Assembly (NCBI RefSeq): GCF_900250075.1 | Contig: NZ_LT977071.1 | Location: 2,375,901-2,439,900, forward strand | DNA length: 64,000 nt | Direction: 5' to 3' | Origin: Cupriavidus taiwanensis | GTDB taxonomy: Bacteria > Pseudomonadota > Gammaproteobacteria > Burkholderiales > Burkholderiaceae | In this document: piece by piece, positions 25,831 through 34,198 of the stretch | Numbering within the stretch: the first letter of the stretch is position 1 | Layout of the letters: each line of letters starts with the position of its first letter | Made by a program: the position numbers and the translations under genes | The notes under the pieces: generated by a model | The model's database searches: none | What the model saw: only the letters and a program-made list of their open reading frames with translations | Told to the model about the DNA's origin: nothing

Positions 25831-25893
25831 GTCGTGATGCTTTTCCGCCGAGGGCCGCCGCCGCGTACTACGCAGCCTGCCAGGCCGATGCGG

Positions 25894-25941
25894 GCCCAAA
25901 AGCCCAAAAGCTCAAAAGGCCCTGCGGCCCTGCGGCCCTGC
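25894..25941. repeat. two adjacent tandem 8-mer tracts
   Basis: GCCCAAAA is present three times at 25894-25917 (third copy with one change), followed at once by GGCCCTGC three times at 25918-25941. The tracts end three bases before the stop codon of the minus-strand gene at 25945. They look like slippage-prone microsatellites. Confidence 0.7.
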
Positions 25942-25944
25942 GGC

Positions 25945-26187
25945 TCAGCGTTTCTCGTCGAGCAGGTCGTTCAGGATCTCGTCGAAGGTCGCCTGCGCGT
26001 CCTCCAGCGCCTGCAGTGCCGCGTCGAAGGTCTGCAGCGCCAGTTTCGACGGCTTGCCGCTGCCCTGCGGCGGATAGTGGGCCTGCAGCGCCGTGAAGGC
26101 GACCTGCACCTGCCGCGTGGCCGCAACCACGCGTTCCATGGCCTGCGCCTCTTCGGCGCGGTATTGCTCGTGTTTCTGTTCGCTCAT
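25945..26187 (-). CDS. small helical hypothetical protein
   Basis: An 80-residue protein with an almost wholly helical, charged sequence (MSEQKHEQYRAEEAQAMERV, then ALQALEDAQATFDEILNDLL) and heptad-like spacing that suggests a short coiled coil. GGGAG precedes the ATG at 26187. No family is recognised. It is probably cytoplasmic and possibly a dimer. The gene is divergent from the alpha/beta hydrolase at 26378 and its stop abuts tandem 8-base repeats, so copy-number changes there could alter the C-terminus. Confidence 0.65.
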   Translation of the reverse strand: MSEQKHEQYRAEEAQAMERVVAATRQVQVAFTALQAHYPPQGSGKPSKLALQTFDAALQALEDAQATFDEILNDLLDEKR

Positions 26188-26377
26188 GCCGGTTGGCTCC
26201 CTGAAGGCGCGTCGTCTCGGTGGGGTGCGCGCGCCCGAATGAGGCATATCGTACAAGAACTGCGCGGGCCGGCTTGCGCCGCGGCCACGCCGCCGGCAAA
26301 AATAAGGTAGGCTGCGCGGCTGGGCGGCAAGGCCGGCGCACACGCGCCACGCCTGGCCGCGGCCACTGACGAATGCC

Positions 26378-27343
26378 ATGCCATTGACCACCCGCCGCGC
26401 GCTGGCGGCCGCGCTGATGACCGCCAGCGGCTTCGCCTGCTACTGGACCTACCTGACGCTGAACCAGGACCGGCTGCTGTTCGACGCGCGCCGGCGGCCG
26501 CCGCGCGACCTGCCCGACGGCATCATCGGCTATTCGCACCTGATTCCCGGCGGCGTGGTGCGCGGCTATATCTACCACGCGCCCGGCGACACCGTGCGCG
26601 ACCTGCTGTTCTACCTGCCCGGCCGCGGCGAGGATGTGCTGGAAACGCTGCAGTACGCGCGCTGGCTGCCTGCCGGCATGGGCTTCGCCACCTACGATTA
26701 CCGCGGCCTGGGCCACTCCGACGGGCGCCCGTCCGAGGGCGCCGCGGTGGCCGACGCCAGCCAGTTCCTGCTGCATGTGCGGCGCGTGTTCCCCGACACC
26801 CGCGTGCATGTGGTGGGCCGCAGCCTGGGCACCGGCGTGGCGATCCAGCTGGCCGACCTGCAGGATTTCGAGAGCCTGCAGCTGATCACCCCCTACGACT
26901 CGCTGCTCGAGCTGGTGCGCAAGCGCTTTCCGCTGGTGCCGCTGCGCCAGTTGATGCGCCACCACTTCGACTCGATCTCGCATTGCAAAAAGGTCGTGCA
27001 GAGCACCAAGGTGCTGCTGGCCGCCACCGACGAAGTGGTGCCGCACGCCTGCTCCGAACGGCTGATGGCGGCCTGGCCCGGCCCGGTGGCGCTGCAGACC
27101 GTGCCGGATACCGATCACTTCACCATCATCGAACGCGAGGAAACCTGGTTGTCGCTTTGCGACTTCGCGCGCCAGCACAGCCAGGCGCGCCTGCGCATGG
27201 CCGCGGTCCAGGCCGGGCCTCAGCCGGTGGAGCCAGGGCCACCGGCCCGGCCGGCACCGCAGGCCGCGCCAGCGGCGCCCGCACCGCAGCCGGTCGACCA
27301 TGACGAGCTGGGCAATCCGCTGCCGCTGGCGGCCAACCGCTGA
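26378..27343 (+). CDS. alpha/beta hydrolase, membrane-anchored
   Basis: A 321-residue hydrolase. The first 28 residues (RRALAAALMTASGFACYWTYL) form an uncleaved anchor or signal sequence. The fold carries the nucleophile elbow GRSLGTG (Ser149), the acid Asp218 in LAATDEVV and His247 in DTDHFTII, so the triad is complete. YDYRGLGHSDGRPSEG is typical of BEM46/ABHD-like serine hydrolases. A Pro/Ala-rich tail of about 45 residues follows. The substrate is unknown; an ester or amide is expected. It is monocistronic, upstream of the penicillin-binding protein gene on the same strand. Confidence 0.85.
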   Translation: MPLTTRRALAAALMTASGFACYWTYLTLNQDRLLFDARRRPPRDLPDGIIGYSHLIPGGVVRGYIYHAPGDTVRDLLFYLPGRGEDVLETLQYARWLPAGMGFATYDYRGLGHSDGRPSEGAAVADASQFLLHVRRVFPDTRVHVVGRSLGTGVAIQLADLQDFESLQLITPYDSLLELVRKRFPLVPLRQLMRHHFDSISHCKKVVQSTKVLLAATDEVVPHACSERLMAAWPGPVALQTVPDTDHFTIIEREETWLSLCDFARQHSQARLRMAAVQAGPQPVEPGPPARPAPQAAPAAPAPQPVDHDELGNPLPLAANR

Positions 27344-27387
27344 GCCGGCCGCCGGGTCGGTCAGTTGCAGCGGGTAAAATGCGGCCC

Positions 27388-29496
27388 ATGAAAAAATTCG
27401 CAGTCAAGGCAGGCGGCGCCGCACTGGCGCTGGCTGCGGCCGGTGCCTTGCTGGCCGGTTTTGCCGCCGTGGTCAGCCTGCGGCAGCTTCCCCCCGTCGA
27501 TGCGCTGCGCGACTACCGGCCCGATGTGCCGCTGCGCATCTACACCAGCGACAACGTCCAGATCGGCGAGTTCGGCAGCGAGCACCGCGAGTTCATTCCC
27601 TTCGAGCAGATCCCGAGGCAAATGGTGCAGGCTCTGCTCGCGGCCGAGGACGACCAGTTCTACCAGCACCAGGGCATCGACATCCCCGGCGTGTTCCGCG
27701 CCGCGCTGGCCAACCTCGGCCAGGGCTACGCCCAGGGCGCTTCCACCATCACCATGCAGGTGGCGCGCGCCTTCTACCTGTCGCGCGAGAAGACGCTGGC
27801 GCGCAAATGGTACGAGATGCTGCTGGCCTGGCGCATCGACCACGCGCTGCCCAAGGACCGCATCCTGGAGCTGTACATGAACCAGGTCTACCTGGGCGAG
27901 CATGCCTATGGCTTCGGCAGCGCCGCGCATGCGTACTTCGGCAAGCCGCTGGCGGCGCTGTCGCTGGCCGAGGCCGCAATGCTGGCGGGCCTGCCGAAGG
28001 CGCCTTCGGCGGTGAACCCGGTGGTCAATTTCGCGCGCGCCAAGCGGCGCCAGGAGTATGTGCTGGGGCGCATGCTGGCGCTGGGCATGATCAGCCAGGA
28101 CGATTACCGCGAAGCCCGCGCCGCGCGCCTGGCCATCAGCGACGACAGCCCCGGCAGCTTTGCCGGCCATGCGGAGTACGTCGCCGAGCTGGCGCGCCAG
28201 CTCGCGCGCGAGCGCTTCGGCGACGACGCCTACACGCGCGGCCTCAATGTCTACACCACGGTGTCGTCGGTGCGCCAGACCCTGGCCTACGATGCCGTGC
28301 ACGGCGGGCTGGAGCGCTACGCCCGCCGCCACCGCAAGTTCGTCAAGGACCTGTCGCAAGGGCCGCAGGCCGCCCTGGTGTCGCTCGACACCGGCACCGG
28401 CGCGATCGAGGCCATGGTCGGCGGCGCCGATTTCGCCGCCAGCCGCTTCAACCACGCCACCCAGGCGCTGCGCCAGCCGGGCTCGACCTTCAAGCCCTTC
28501 GTCTATGCCGCGGCGCTGGAGCGCGGCGTGTCGCCCGGCACGCTGATCAACGACGCGCCGCTGCCGGCTGGTTCGCGCTGGCAGCCGTCCAACGACGACG
28601 GGCGCTTTGTCGGCCCGATCAGCGTGCGCCAGGCGCTGGCCGAATCGCGCAACCTGCCGGCGATCCGCACGCTGCAGGCGATCGGCATCCCCTATGCGGT
28701 GGAATTCGCCAGCCGCTTCGGCTTCTCGCCCAGGCGGCTGCCACGCTACCTGCCGCTGGCGCTGGGCTCCGGCACCACCTCGCCGCTGCGCCTGGCCGCG
28801 GCCTATGGCGTATTCGCCAACGGCGGCCACCGCGTCGAGCCCTACCTGATCGAGCGCATCACCGACAGCGACGGCAAGGTGCTGTTCAGCGCCGCGCAGG
28901 ACGCTGAGGAACGCCCCGCGCCGCCGCCCGTGATCAGCGCGCGCAACGCCTTCGTGATGGACAGCCTGCTGCGCAGCGTGGTCGACACCGGCACCGGCAC
29001 CGGCGTGCGCCGCTACCTGCGCCGCCACGACGTGGCCGGCAAGACCGGCACCACCAACGACTCGGTCGACGGCTGGTTCGCCGGCTATGGCGGCGGCGTG
29101 GTCACGGTGGCGTGGATGGGCTATGACGACAACCGCAGCCTGGGCGAGCATGAGTTCGGCGCCACCACCGCGCTGCCGGTGTGGGCCGCCTACATGGAGG
29201 GCCGCCTGGCCGGCGTGCCGGAGGCCGACATGCAGGCGCCCGCCGGCCTCGTGCAGGCGGGCGGCGACTGGATGTACGCAGAGAATGCCGACGGCAGCCA
29301 GGGCAGCGCCGCTATCGGCTTCCCGCCGCCGGCGCCCGCCACGGCGCCAGCCAGCCAGCCGTTGACGGATCCGGTCGCAAGCAACCTCGACGGCACCTCG
29401 CAGGCGTCGCCGGCGGCTCCGGCGACACCCACTCCCGTCACCAGCGCGGCGCCAGCCGCCGCCACGCCGGCAGCGCCTGCCGAGAATCCGCTGTAA
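27388..29496 (+). CDS. class A penicillin-binding protein (PBP1A-type)
   Basis: A 702-residue bifunctional peptidoglycan synthase. It has an N-terminal membrane anchor (about 5-30) and a GT51 glycosyltransferase domain (about 55-235; AAEDDQFYQHQGID with the catalytic Glu, GASTITMQVAR, ELYMNQVYLG). A transpeptidase domain (about 320-610) has the SxxK serine Ser366 (GSTFKPF), SRN and KTGTT. A 75-residue Pro/Ala/Thr-rich tail ends the protein. It polymerises and crosslinks glycan strands in the periplasm. The ATG at 27388 is chosen because the anchor follows directly; an ATG nine bases earlier is possible. No strong ribosome site is seen. Confidence 0.92.
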   Translation: MKKFAVKAGGAALALAAAGALLAGFAAVVSLRQLPPVDALRDYRPDVPLRIYTSDNVQIGEFGSEHREFIPFEQIPRQMVQALLAAEDDQFYQHQGIDIPGVFRAALANLGQGYAQGASTITMQVARAFYLSREKTLARKWYEMLLAWRIDHALPKDRILELYMNQVYLGEHAYGFGSAAHAYFGKPLAALSLAEAAMLAGLPKAPSAVNPVVNFARAKRRQEYVLGRMLALGMISQDDYREARAARLAISDDSPGSFAGHAEYVAELARQLARERFGDDAYTRGLNVYTTVSSVRQTLAYDAVHGGLERYARRHRKFVKDLSQGPQAALVSLDTGTGAIEAMVGGADFAASRFNHATQALRQPGSTFKPFVYAAALERGVSPGTLINDAPLPAGSRWQPSNDDGRFVGPISVRQALAESRNLPAIRTLQAIGIPYAVEFASRFGFSPRRLPRYLPLALGSGTTSPLRLAAAYGVFANGGHRVEPYLIERITDSDGKVLFSAAQDAEERPAPPPVISARNAFVMDSLLRSVVDTGTGTGVRRYLRRHDVAGKTGTTNDSVDGWFAGYGGGVVTVAWMGYDDNRSLGEHEFGATTALPVWAAYMEGRLAGVPEADMQAPAGLVQAGGDWMYAENADGSQGSAAIGFPPPAPATAPASQPLTDPVASNLDGTSQASPAAPATPTPVTSAAPAAATPAAPAENPL

Positions 29497-29530
29497 ACTC
29501 CCGGCTTTCCCGATTTCCGTCCCGTACCCG

Positions 29531-30784
29531 ATGTCCAGCCACAGCCCGCTGCTGATCTGGTCGGTCGCCGCGCTGACCACCGCTGGCGTCCTGTTCCGCC
29601 CCTTCCGCCTGCCCGAAGCCTTCTGGGCTGCCGGCGGCGCCCTGCTGCTGTGCGCCACCGGCCTGATGGCGCTGCCCGAGGCCTTCGCCGCGGTGCTGCG
29701 CGGCTACGACGTGTACCTGTTCCTGGCCGGCATGATGCTGATCTCGGAACTGGCCCGCAAGACCGGGCTGTTCGACCACGTTGCCGCGCTCGCCGTGCGC
29801 CTGGCGCGCGGCTCGGCGCCGCGGCTGTTTTTGCTGGTGTACGGCTTCGGCACGCTGGTGACGGCGTTCATGTCCAATGACGCCACCGCCGTGGTGCTGA
29901 CGCCCGCAGTGCTGGCCGCGACCCGTGCCGCACGCGTGCGCCAGCCGCTGCCCTACCTGTACGCCTGCGCCTTTATCGCCAACGCGGCCAGCTTCGTGCT
30001 GCCGATCTCCAACCCGGCCAACCTGGTGATCTTCGGCGAGCGCATGCCGCCGCTGGCCGGATGGCTGGCCAGCTTCGCCCTGCCGTCGCTGGCCGCGATC
30101 CTGGCCACGCTGGCGGCGCTGTGGTGGACCCAGCGCGCGGCGCTGGCCGAACCCATCGCCCATGACGTGCCGGTGCCGCCGCTGTCGCGGCAAGCGTGGC
30201 TGAGCGCGCTCGGCATCGTGCTGACGGGGCTGGTGCTGCTGGTGGCCTCGCTGCGCGGCAACGCGCTGGGCTGGCCCACCTGCGCCGCGGGCGTGGCCAC
30301 GCTGCTGCTGGTTTGCGCTACCCGGCGCGAACTGCTGTGGCCGACGCTGCGCGAGGTGTCGTGGAGCGTGCTGCCGATGGTGGCCGGCCTGTTCGTGCTG
30401 GTGGCGGCGCTGGAGCAGACCGCGGTGATTCGCCATCTTGCCGACGCGGTCGCGGCGGCCTCGCGCGACGGCGGCGCGCTGGCACTGCTGGGCGTTGGCG
30501 CGGTGGTGGCGCTGGCGGGCAATGTCGTCAACAACCTCCCGGCCGGACTGATCGGGGCTTCGGCGCTGGCGGCGGGGCAAGCCTCGCACGCGGTCAGCGG
30601 CGCGGTATTGGTCGGCATCGACCTGGGCCCCAACCTCTCGGTCACCGGCTCGCTCGCCACGCTGCTGTGGCTTACTGCGCTGCGGCGCGAGGGGCATATG
30701 GTCAGCGCCGGCCAGTTCCTGCGCGTGGGCGCGGTGGTGATGCCGGCGGCCATGCTGCCGGCACTGGCGCTGCTGCTGCTTTAG
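29531..30784 (+). CDS. ArsB-like / ion-transporter-superfamily permease
   Basis: A 417-residue polytopic membrane protein with about 10-11 hydrophobic segments. Segments such as MSNDATAVVLTPAVLAATRA, FVLPISNPANLVIFGE and VVNNLPAGLIGASAL (paired SND/NNLP motifs) are typical of the ArsB/NhaD/SLC13 ion-transporter superfamily, and the overall length fits ArsB. No arsR, arsC or arsA gene is nearby, so arsenite export is possible but not supported by context; another anion or Na+/H+ exchange is an alternative. It follows the penicillin-binding protein by 34 bases. Confidence 0.8.
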   Translation: MSSHSPLLIWSVAALTTAGVLFRPFRLPEAFWAAGGALLLCATGLMALPEAFAAVLRGYDVYLFLAGMMLISELARKTGLFDHVAALAVRLARGSAPRLFLLVYGFGTLVTAFMSNDATAVVLTPAVLAATRAARVRQPLPYLYACAFIANAASFVLPISNPANLVIFGERMPPLAGWLASFALPSLAAILATLAALWWTQRAALAEPIAHDVPVPPLSRQAWLSALGIVLTGLVLLVASLRGNALGWPTCAAGVATLLLVCATRRELLWPTLREVSWSVLPMVAGLFVLVAALEQTAVIRHLADAVAAASRDGGALALLGVGAVVALAGNVVNNLPAGLIGASALAAGQASHAVSGAVLVGIDLGPNLSVTGSLATLLWLTALRREGHMVSAGQFLRVGAVVMPAAMLPALALLLL

Positions 30785-31283
30785 GCGGTCGGCCTCAGCC
30801 GCTGGCGGGAACCTGCGCCGCGGGACTGCGCGGCGCCGGCGACAATGGCCGGCGCAGTCCGCCCGCGCCGTGGCGCACGGCACTGGCATGGTGTTCCGCG
30901 ACACCGGTTTCCACCGGCGTGGCCGGTACCGGCACTGTCACCACATGGAGCAACATCAGGCTGCTGCACGGAAAGGCGATCGGCATGATGAGGTGGATCC
31001 CGACAAAGCGTCAGGCCGCGCTTGGCCGCGGCCGGGTGCCGGCAGCCTGCAATGGGCTGCCTGGGTGTTATGCGGACATTATGTGGGCTTGTCGGCGCCC
31101 TGCGTGGCGGGCTTGAGCGATGTCACGAACTCTTCATGGAAAGCCCTTTCGTTGTGGCGTATCCGGCCCACCGGGACCTCGTTTTCCTGCTACCGCGCGG
31201 GTTGTGAGGCCACGGCATCTGCCATATAGTGAATCCGGCACACACCCGCTGCGCAGCCATTCACGTCATCACCAACCCAATCC
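30785..31283. other. 499-base intergenic region
   Basis: No credible gene is seen between the ArsB-like permease and folE. Open frames on either strand lack a ribosome site and have atypical codon use. Several short GC-rich inverted repeats occur (for example GCCGGCGACAATGGCCGGC near 30835). The promoter for folE should be in the less GC-rich last 150 bases, but no clear -35/-10 pair stands out. Confidence 0.45.
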
Positions 31284-32042
31284 ATGAACAGCAAGGACGC
31301 AGCGCACCGCGCAAAGGACAGCAACGCCGACGAAAGGGTCGGCGAAAAGGCCGGTCACGCCGCCGCCAGTGTCTCGGCCCGCATCCGCGCGCGGCTGGAA
31401 GCCGCGCAGGAGCGCTTCCACGCCAACGACAATATCGCCCGCTATATCGAGCCGGGTGAAATGGAGCAGCTTCAGGCCGAGGTTCAGGCCCGGCTGCAGG
31501 ACGTGCTGCGGGCACTGGTGATCGACGTCGACAACGACCACAACACGCAGGAAACCGCGCGCCGCGTGGCCAAGATGTACCTGAAGGAAATTTTCGCCGG
31601 CCGCTATGCCAAGGCCCCGCCGGTGACGGAATTCCCCAACGTCGGCCAGCTCAATGAACTGATGATCGTGGGCCCGCTGCGCGTGCGCAGCGCCTGCTCG
31701 CACCACCTGTGCCCGATCATCGGCAAGCTGTGGATCGGGGTGATGCCGAACCAGCATTCCAACCTGATCGGGCTGTCCAAGTACGCTCGGCTGGCCGAAT
31801 GGATCATGTGCCGTCCGCAGATCCAGGAAGAGGCGGTGGCGCAGGTGGCCGACCTGCTGCAGGAAAAGATGAGTCCCGACGGCCTCGCCATCGTGATGGA
31901 GGCCGAGCACTTCTGCATGCACTGGCGCGGCGTGCGCGACACCGACGCCAAGATGACCAACAGCGTGATGCGCGGCTCGTTCCTGAAGGACGACAGCCTG
32001 CGCCGCGAATTCCTCACGCTGCTGAACAATAACCGGGGCTGA
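31284..32042 (+). CDS. folE: GTP cyclohydrolase I
   Basis: A 252-residue FolE-type enzyme converting GTP to dihydroneopterin triphosphate, the first step to tetrahydrofolate and biopterin-like cofactors. Zinc ligands are Cys138 and His141 (ACSHHLC) and Cys211 (EHFCMHW), spaced as in the family. The core KMYLKEIFAGRY, IGLSKYARLAEW and MTNSVMRGSF is intact. The N-terminal 50 residues are a charged extension not found in the short enzymes. No ribosome site is seen before the ATG. The next gene, 51 bases downstream on the same strand, codes for a blue-light sensor, which hints at light-dependent pterin or folate metabolism. Confidence 0.93.
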   Translation: MNSKDAAHRAKDSNADERVGEKAGHAAASVSARIRARLEAAQERFHANDNIARYIEPGEMEQLQAEVQARLQDVLRALVIDVDNDHNTQETARRVAKMYLKEIFAGRYAKAPPVTEFPNVGQLNELMIVGPLRVRSACSHHLCPIIGKLWIGVMPNQHSNLIGLSKYARLAEWIMCRPQIQEEAVAQVADLLQEKMSPDGLAIVMEAEHFCMHWRGVRDTDAKMTNSVMRGSFLKDDSLRREFLTLLNNNRG

Positions 32043-32093
32043 CCGTCCGGGCCCTGCCGCCACACGGAGCGCCATTACCGGAGCGCCACGACC

Positions 32094-32537
32094 ATGCTAG
32101 TCCGCCTGCTCTATGCCAGCCGTGCCCGCCAGGCCATCGATGCCGCCCTGCTCGATGCCATCCTGGCCGCCAGCCTGGAACGCAATCCGCGCCACGGCAT
32201 CACCGGCGTGCTGTGCCATGGCAACGGCATCTTCCTGCAGGCGCTGGAGGGCGACCGGCAGGAGGTCTCGCAGCTGTTCCAGTCGATCGCGCGCGATCCG
32301 CGCCACCACGACGTGACCCTGCTGCATTTCGAGGAAACCTGCACGCGCGACTTTGCCGGCTGGGCGATGGGGCAGGTCAATGCGGCGCGGCTCAATACCG
32401 CCACCCTGCTCAAGTTCTCCGCGCGCGCCGAGCTCGATCCCTACCGCACCGGCGGCGGGGCCTCGCTGGCGCTGCTCAAGGAGCTGATCGCCGGCGCCTC
32501 GGTGGTGTCGCGCACCGGCGAGCGCGGACGGCACTGA
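32094..32537 (+). CDS. BLUF-domain blue-light sensor
   Basis: A 147-residue protein that is essentially a lone BLUF domain binding FAD. The residues required for the photocycle are all present: Tyr7 (LLYAS), Asn31 (ERNPRHGITG), Gln49 (FLQALEG) and the semi-conserved Trp90 (GWAMG). A 45-residue helical tail follows, with no output domain, so it would act by binding a partner. GGAGC precedes the ATG. It lies 51 bases downstream of folE on the same strand, and cotranscription is likely. Confidence 0.92.
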   Translation: MLVRLLYASRARQAIDAALLDAILAASLERNPRHGITGVLCHGNGIFLQALEGDRQEVSQLFQSIARDPRHHDVTLLHFEETCTRDFAGWAMGQVNAARLNTATLLKFSARAELDPYRTGGGASLALLKELIAGASVVSRTGERGRH

Positions 32538-32555
32538 GCCGCGCCGGCGGCGCCG

Positions 32556-32810
32556 CTACACCGTGATCGGCCCGTACAGGCCGCACTCGAGGTCGCTCTC
32601 GAACTCTTCCATCCATGACGTGCCGGCGCCGGCTTCATAGACGCTGGTCTTGTCGGTGCCGACGCGGCGCACGCTGACGCGGCGCGCGCCGTCGCCGTCG
32701 TGGTCGTCGGTAATATCGAACATCTCCGCCGCCAGCCCGACATGCCTGCACGCGTCCAGGACCTGCTGCTGCTCGTCGGCGGGAAATTCAGTGAACGGTC
32801 TCGTTGCCAT
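32556..32810 (-). CDS. hypothetical protein, 84 residues
   Basis: A small soluble acidic protein (MATRPFTEFPADEQQQVLDA, then ITDDHDGDGARRVSVRRVG, ending ECGLYGPITV). GGAGG lies at ideal spacing before the ATG at 32810, and the frame ends just after the BLUF gene, with which it converges. No signal peptide, membrane segment or recognised domain is seen. I cannot assign a function. Confidence 0.65.
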   Translation of the reverse strand: MATRPFTEFPADEQQQVLDACRHVGLAAEMFDITDDHDGDGARRVSVRRVGTDKTSVYEAGAGTSWMEEFESDLECGLYGPITV

Positions 32811-32954
32811 GGCATCCTCCGTCAAGGTTGAGATCGCCGCTTGCGCGCAGCGCGAACGCGCGTGGCACCGCAGGCGCCACGCATAAAGCAGCACGCGCGC
32901 CGGCATCCGGCCGGCGGCGCGCGCGCACCCTCCTGGGATCTTGTTGTTAGAGAC

Positions 32955-33119
32955 TCAGCTCTTGCGCTGGGTCACCGCCACGAACGGCGCCGGTGCGTGC
33001 TGCACGGACTGGCTGCCGCAATTCGGGCACGGTGGATGGGCAGAGGCATGTTCCGCGAGATGTTCGGTTTTTTCGAACACATGGCCGCACTTCTCGCAGC
33101 GGTATTGATAGACGGGCAT
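32955..33119 (-). CDS. FmdB-family zinc-ribbon protein
   Basis: A 54-residue protein, MPVYQYRCEKCGHVFEKTEH and onward, with CEKC and CPNC pairs that make a zinc ribbon, the whole length of the FmdB family. The name comes from a putative regulator beside amidase/formamidase genes, but the molecular role is unsettled. The start is the ATG at 33119 (MPVYxYxC is the family's invariant beginning) rather than the upstream in-frame ATG. It stands alone between the small gene at 32556 and a 420-base gap. Confidence 0.85.
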   Translation of the reverse strand: MPVYQYRCEKCGHVFEKTEHLAEHASAHPPCPNCGSQSVQHAPAPFVAVTQRKS

Positions 33120-33539
33120 GGCATTCCCCCACGCGGTGCACACGCCGCGGGGCGCGTGTCAGCTTCATTCTAGGACAGCGGTCCGTGCCGCCAAACGCCA
33201 AAATCCCGCTCCACCGGCATGTGCCTGGCGCGTGTGGCCGGCGATGTCGCCACGGCGGCACTTTGGCGTGCATTGATTTCCCGCAATGGCTGTATCGCAA
33301 GACAAGGGCCGGAGTGCTGCGCAAACCCGAGTCAAGCCGGCGCGGACTGCCGCTTATCTTCCAGAGATGTCATTGCATTGGCCGGATCCGGTCCTTTGCG
33401 CGATCCCACGGCATCCGCGAACTAGCCGAATTCCGATTCAGCGAGGCGCTGAATCTGGCCAGAATCCGAGTCTTGTGATGACGCCACCGCACGGCGCCCG
33501 CAGCCGCAACCCGGTTGCCGTCTCACCCGGAGATTGCCC
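33120..33539. other. 420-base intergenic region upstream of the two-component genes
   Basis: No supported gene is seen. The region is less GC-rich than its surroundings and includes the divergent promoter area for the FmdB gene and the response regulator. The main recognisable element is a perfect inverted repeat at 33435-33455, listed separately. Confidence 0.5.
33435..33455. promoter_or_regulatory. perfect inverted repeat upstream of response regulator
   Basis: GATTCAGCG (33435-33443), AGG, CGCTGAATC (33447-33455): nine-base perfect arms around a three-base centre. It is 85 bases before the response-regulator ATG. It could be an operator (for example for autoregulation) or a transcription stop for an upstream transcript; there is no T-run after it, which favours an operator. 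Confidence 0.5.
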
Positions 33540-34187
33540 ATGAACGACCAAGTCCTGCGCGTTGCCCTGGCCGATGACCACCCGCTGGTGGTGGCCGCGC
33601 TGCGCGACTGCCTGCAGCGCAGCGCGCGCGTCCAGATCAGCGCCGAATGCCGCAACGGCACCGAGCTGCTCGGCACGCTGGCGCGGCACCCGGCCGATAT
33701 CGCCATCACCGATTTCTGCATGGGCCAAGGCGATGCCTCGCTGGACGGCTTCAACCTGCTCAGCCGGCTGGCGCGGCGCCATCCGGCGACGCGGGTGGTG
33801 GTGATCAGCGCCCGCTCCAATGCCGCCATCGTCCGCCGCGCGATGAAGCTGGGCGTGCGCGGCTTCGTCAGCAAGGAGGATCCGCTCGAGGAAGTGGTGC
33901 GCGCCTGCGCCCACGCCGCGTTCGGCAGAGGCTGCTTCTGCTCGCCCGCGGTGCACGCGGTGCTGCAGCGCGCGGCGCTGCCCGGCACGCCCGCGCGGGA
34001 GCCGACCCAGCGCGAGCTCGAAGTCATCCGGCTCTATGCGCAGGGCGCGCAGCTGACCGAGATCGCCGCCAAGCTGGGCCGCTCGGTCAGCACCATCTCC
34101 AGCCAGAAGACCGTGGCCATGCGCAAGCTCGGGGTGCAGACCAATACCGGCCTGATCCGCTACGCCTATGAAAGCGGGTTGATCTGA
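33540..34187 (+). CDS. NarL/FixJ-type response regulator (BvgA/RcsB-like)
   Basis: A 215-residue response regulator. The receiver domain (1-125) has the acidic pair ADDHP (Asp12-13), the phosphorylated Asp58 in AITDFCMG and Lys at VSKEDP. The LuxR-type helix-turn-helix is at about 150-210 (TQRELEVIRLYAQGAQLTEI, then SVSTISSQKTVAMRKLG). The receiver layout DFCMGQGDASLDG with an inserted loop is like RcsB/BvgA-type regulators. The ATG at 33540 is chosen over a TTG six bases earlier. The hybrid kinase gene begins 11 bases after the stop and is the obvious partner. Confidence 0.92.
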   Translation: MNDQVLRVALADDHPLVVAALRDCLQRSARVQISAECRNGTELLGTLARHPADIAITDFCMGQGDASLDGFNLLSRLARRHPATRVVVISARSNAAIVRRAMKLGVRGFVSKEDPLEEVVRACAHAAFGRGCFCSPAVHAVLQRAALPGTPAREPTQRELEVIRLYAQGAQLTEIAAKLGRSVSTISSQKTVAMRKLGVQTNTGLIRYAYESGLI

Positions 34188-34198
34188 CCGCGCGGGCG

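Noticed and set aside
29531..30784. Arsenic-resistance operon.
   Set aside because: Only the permease is present; there is no arsR, arsC, arsA or arsH nearby, so substrate assignment is not supported.
30795..30986. A possible 63-codon gene on the minus strand downstream of the ArsB-like permease.
   Set aside because: No ribosome site, no recognisable pattern, and overlapping frames of similar quality on the plus strand.
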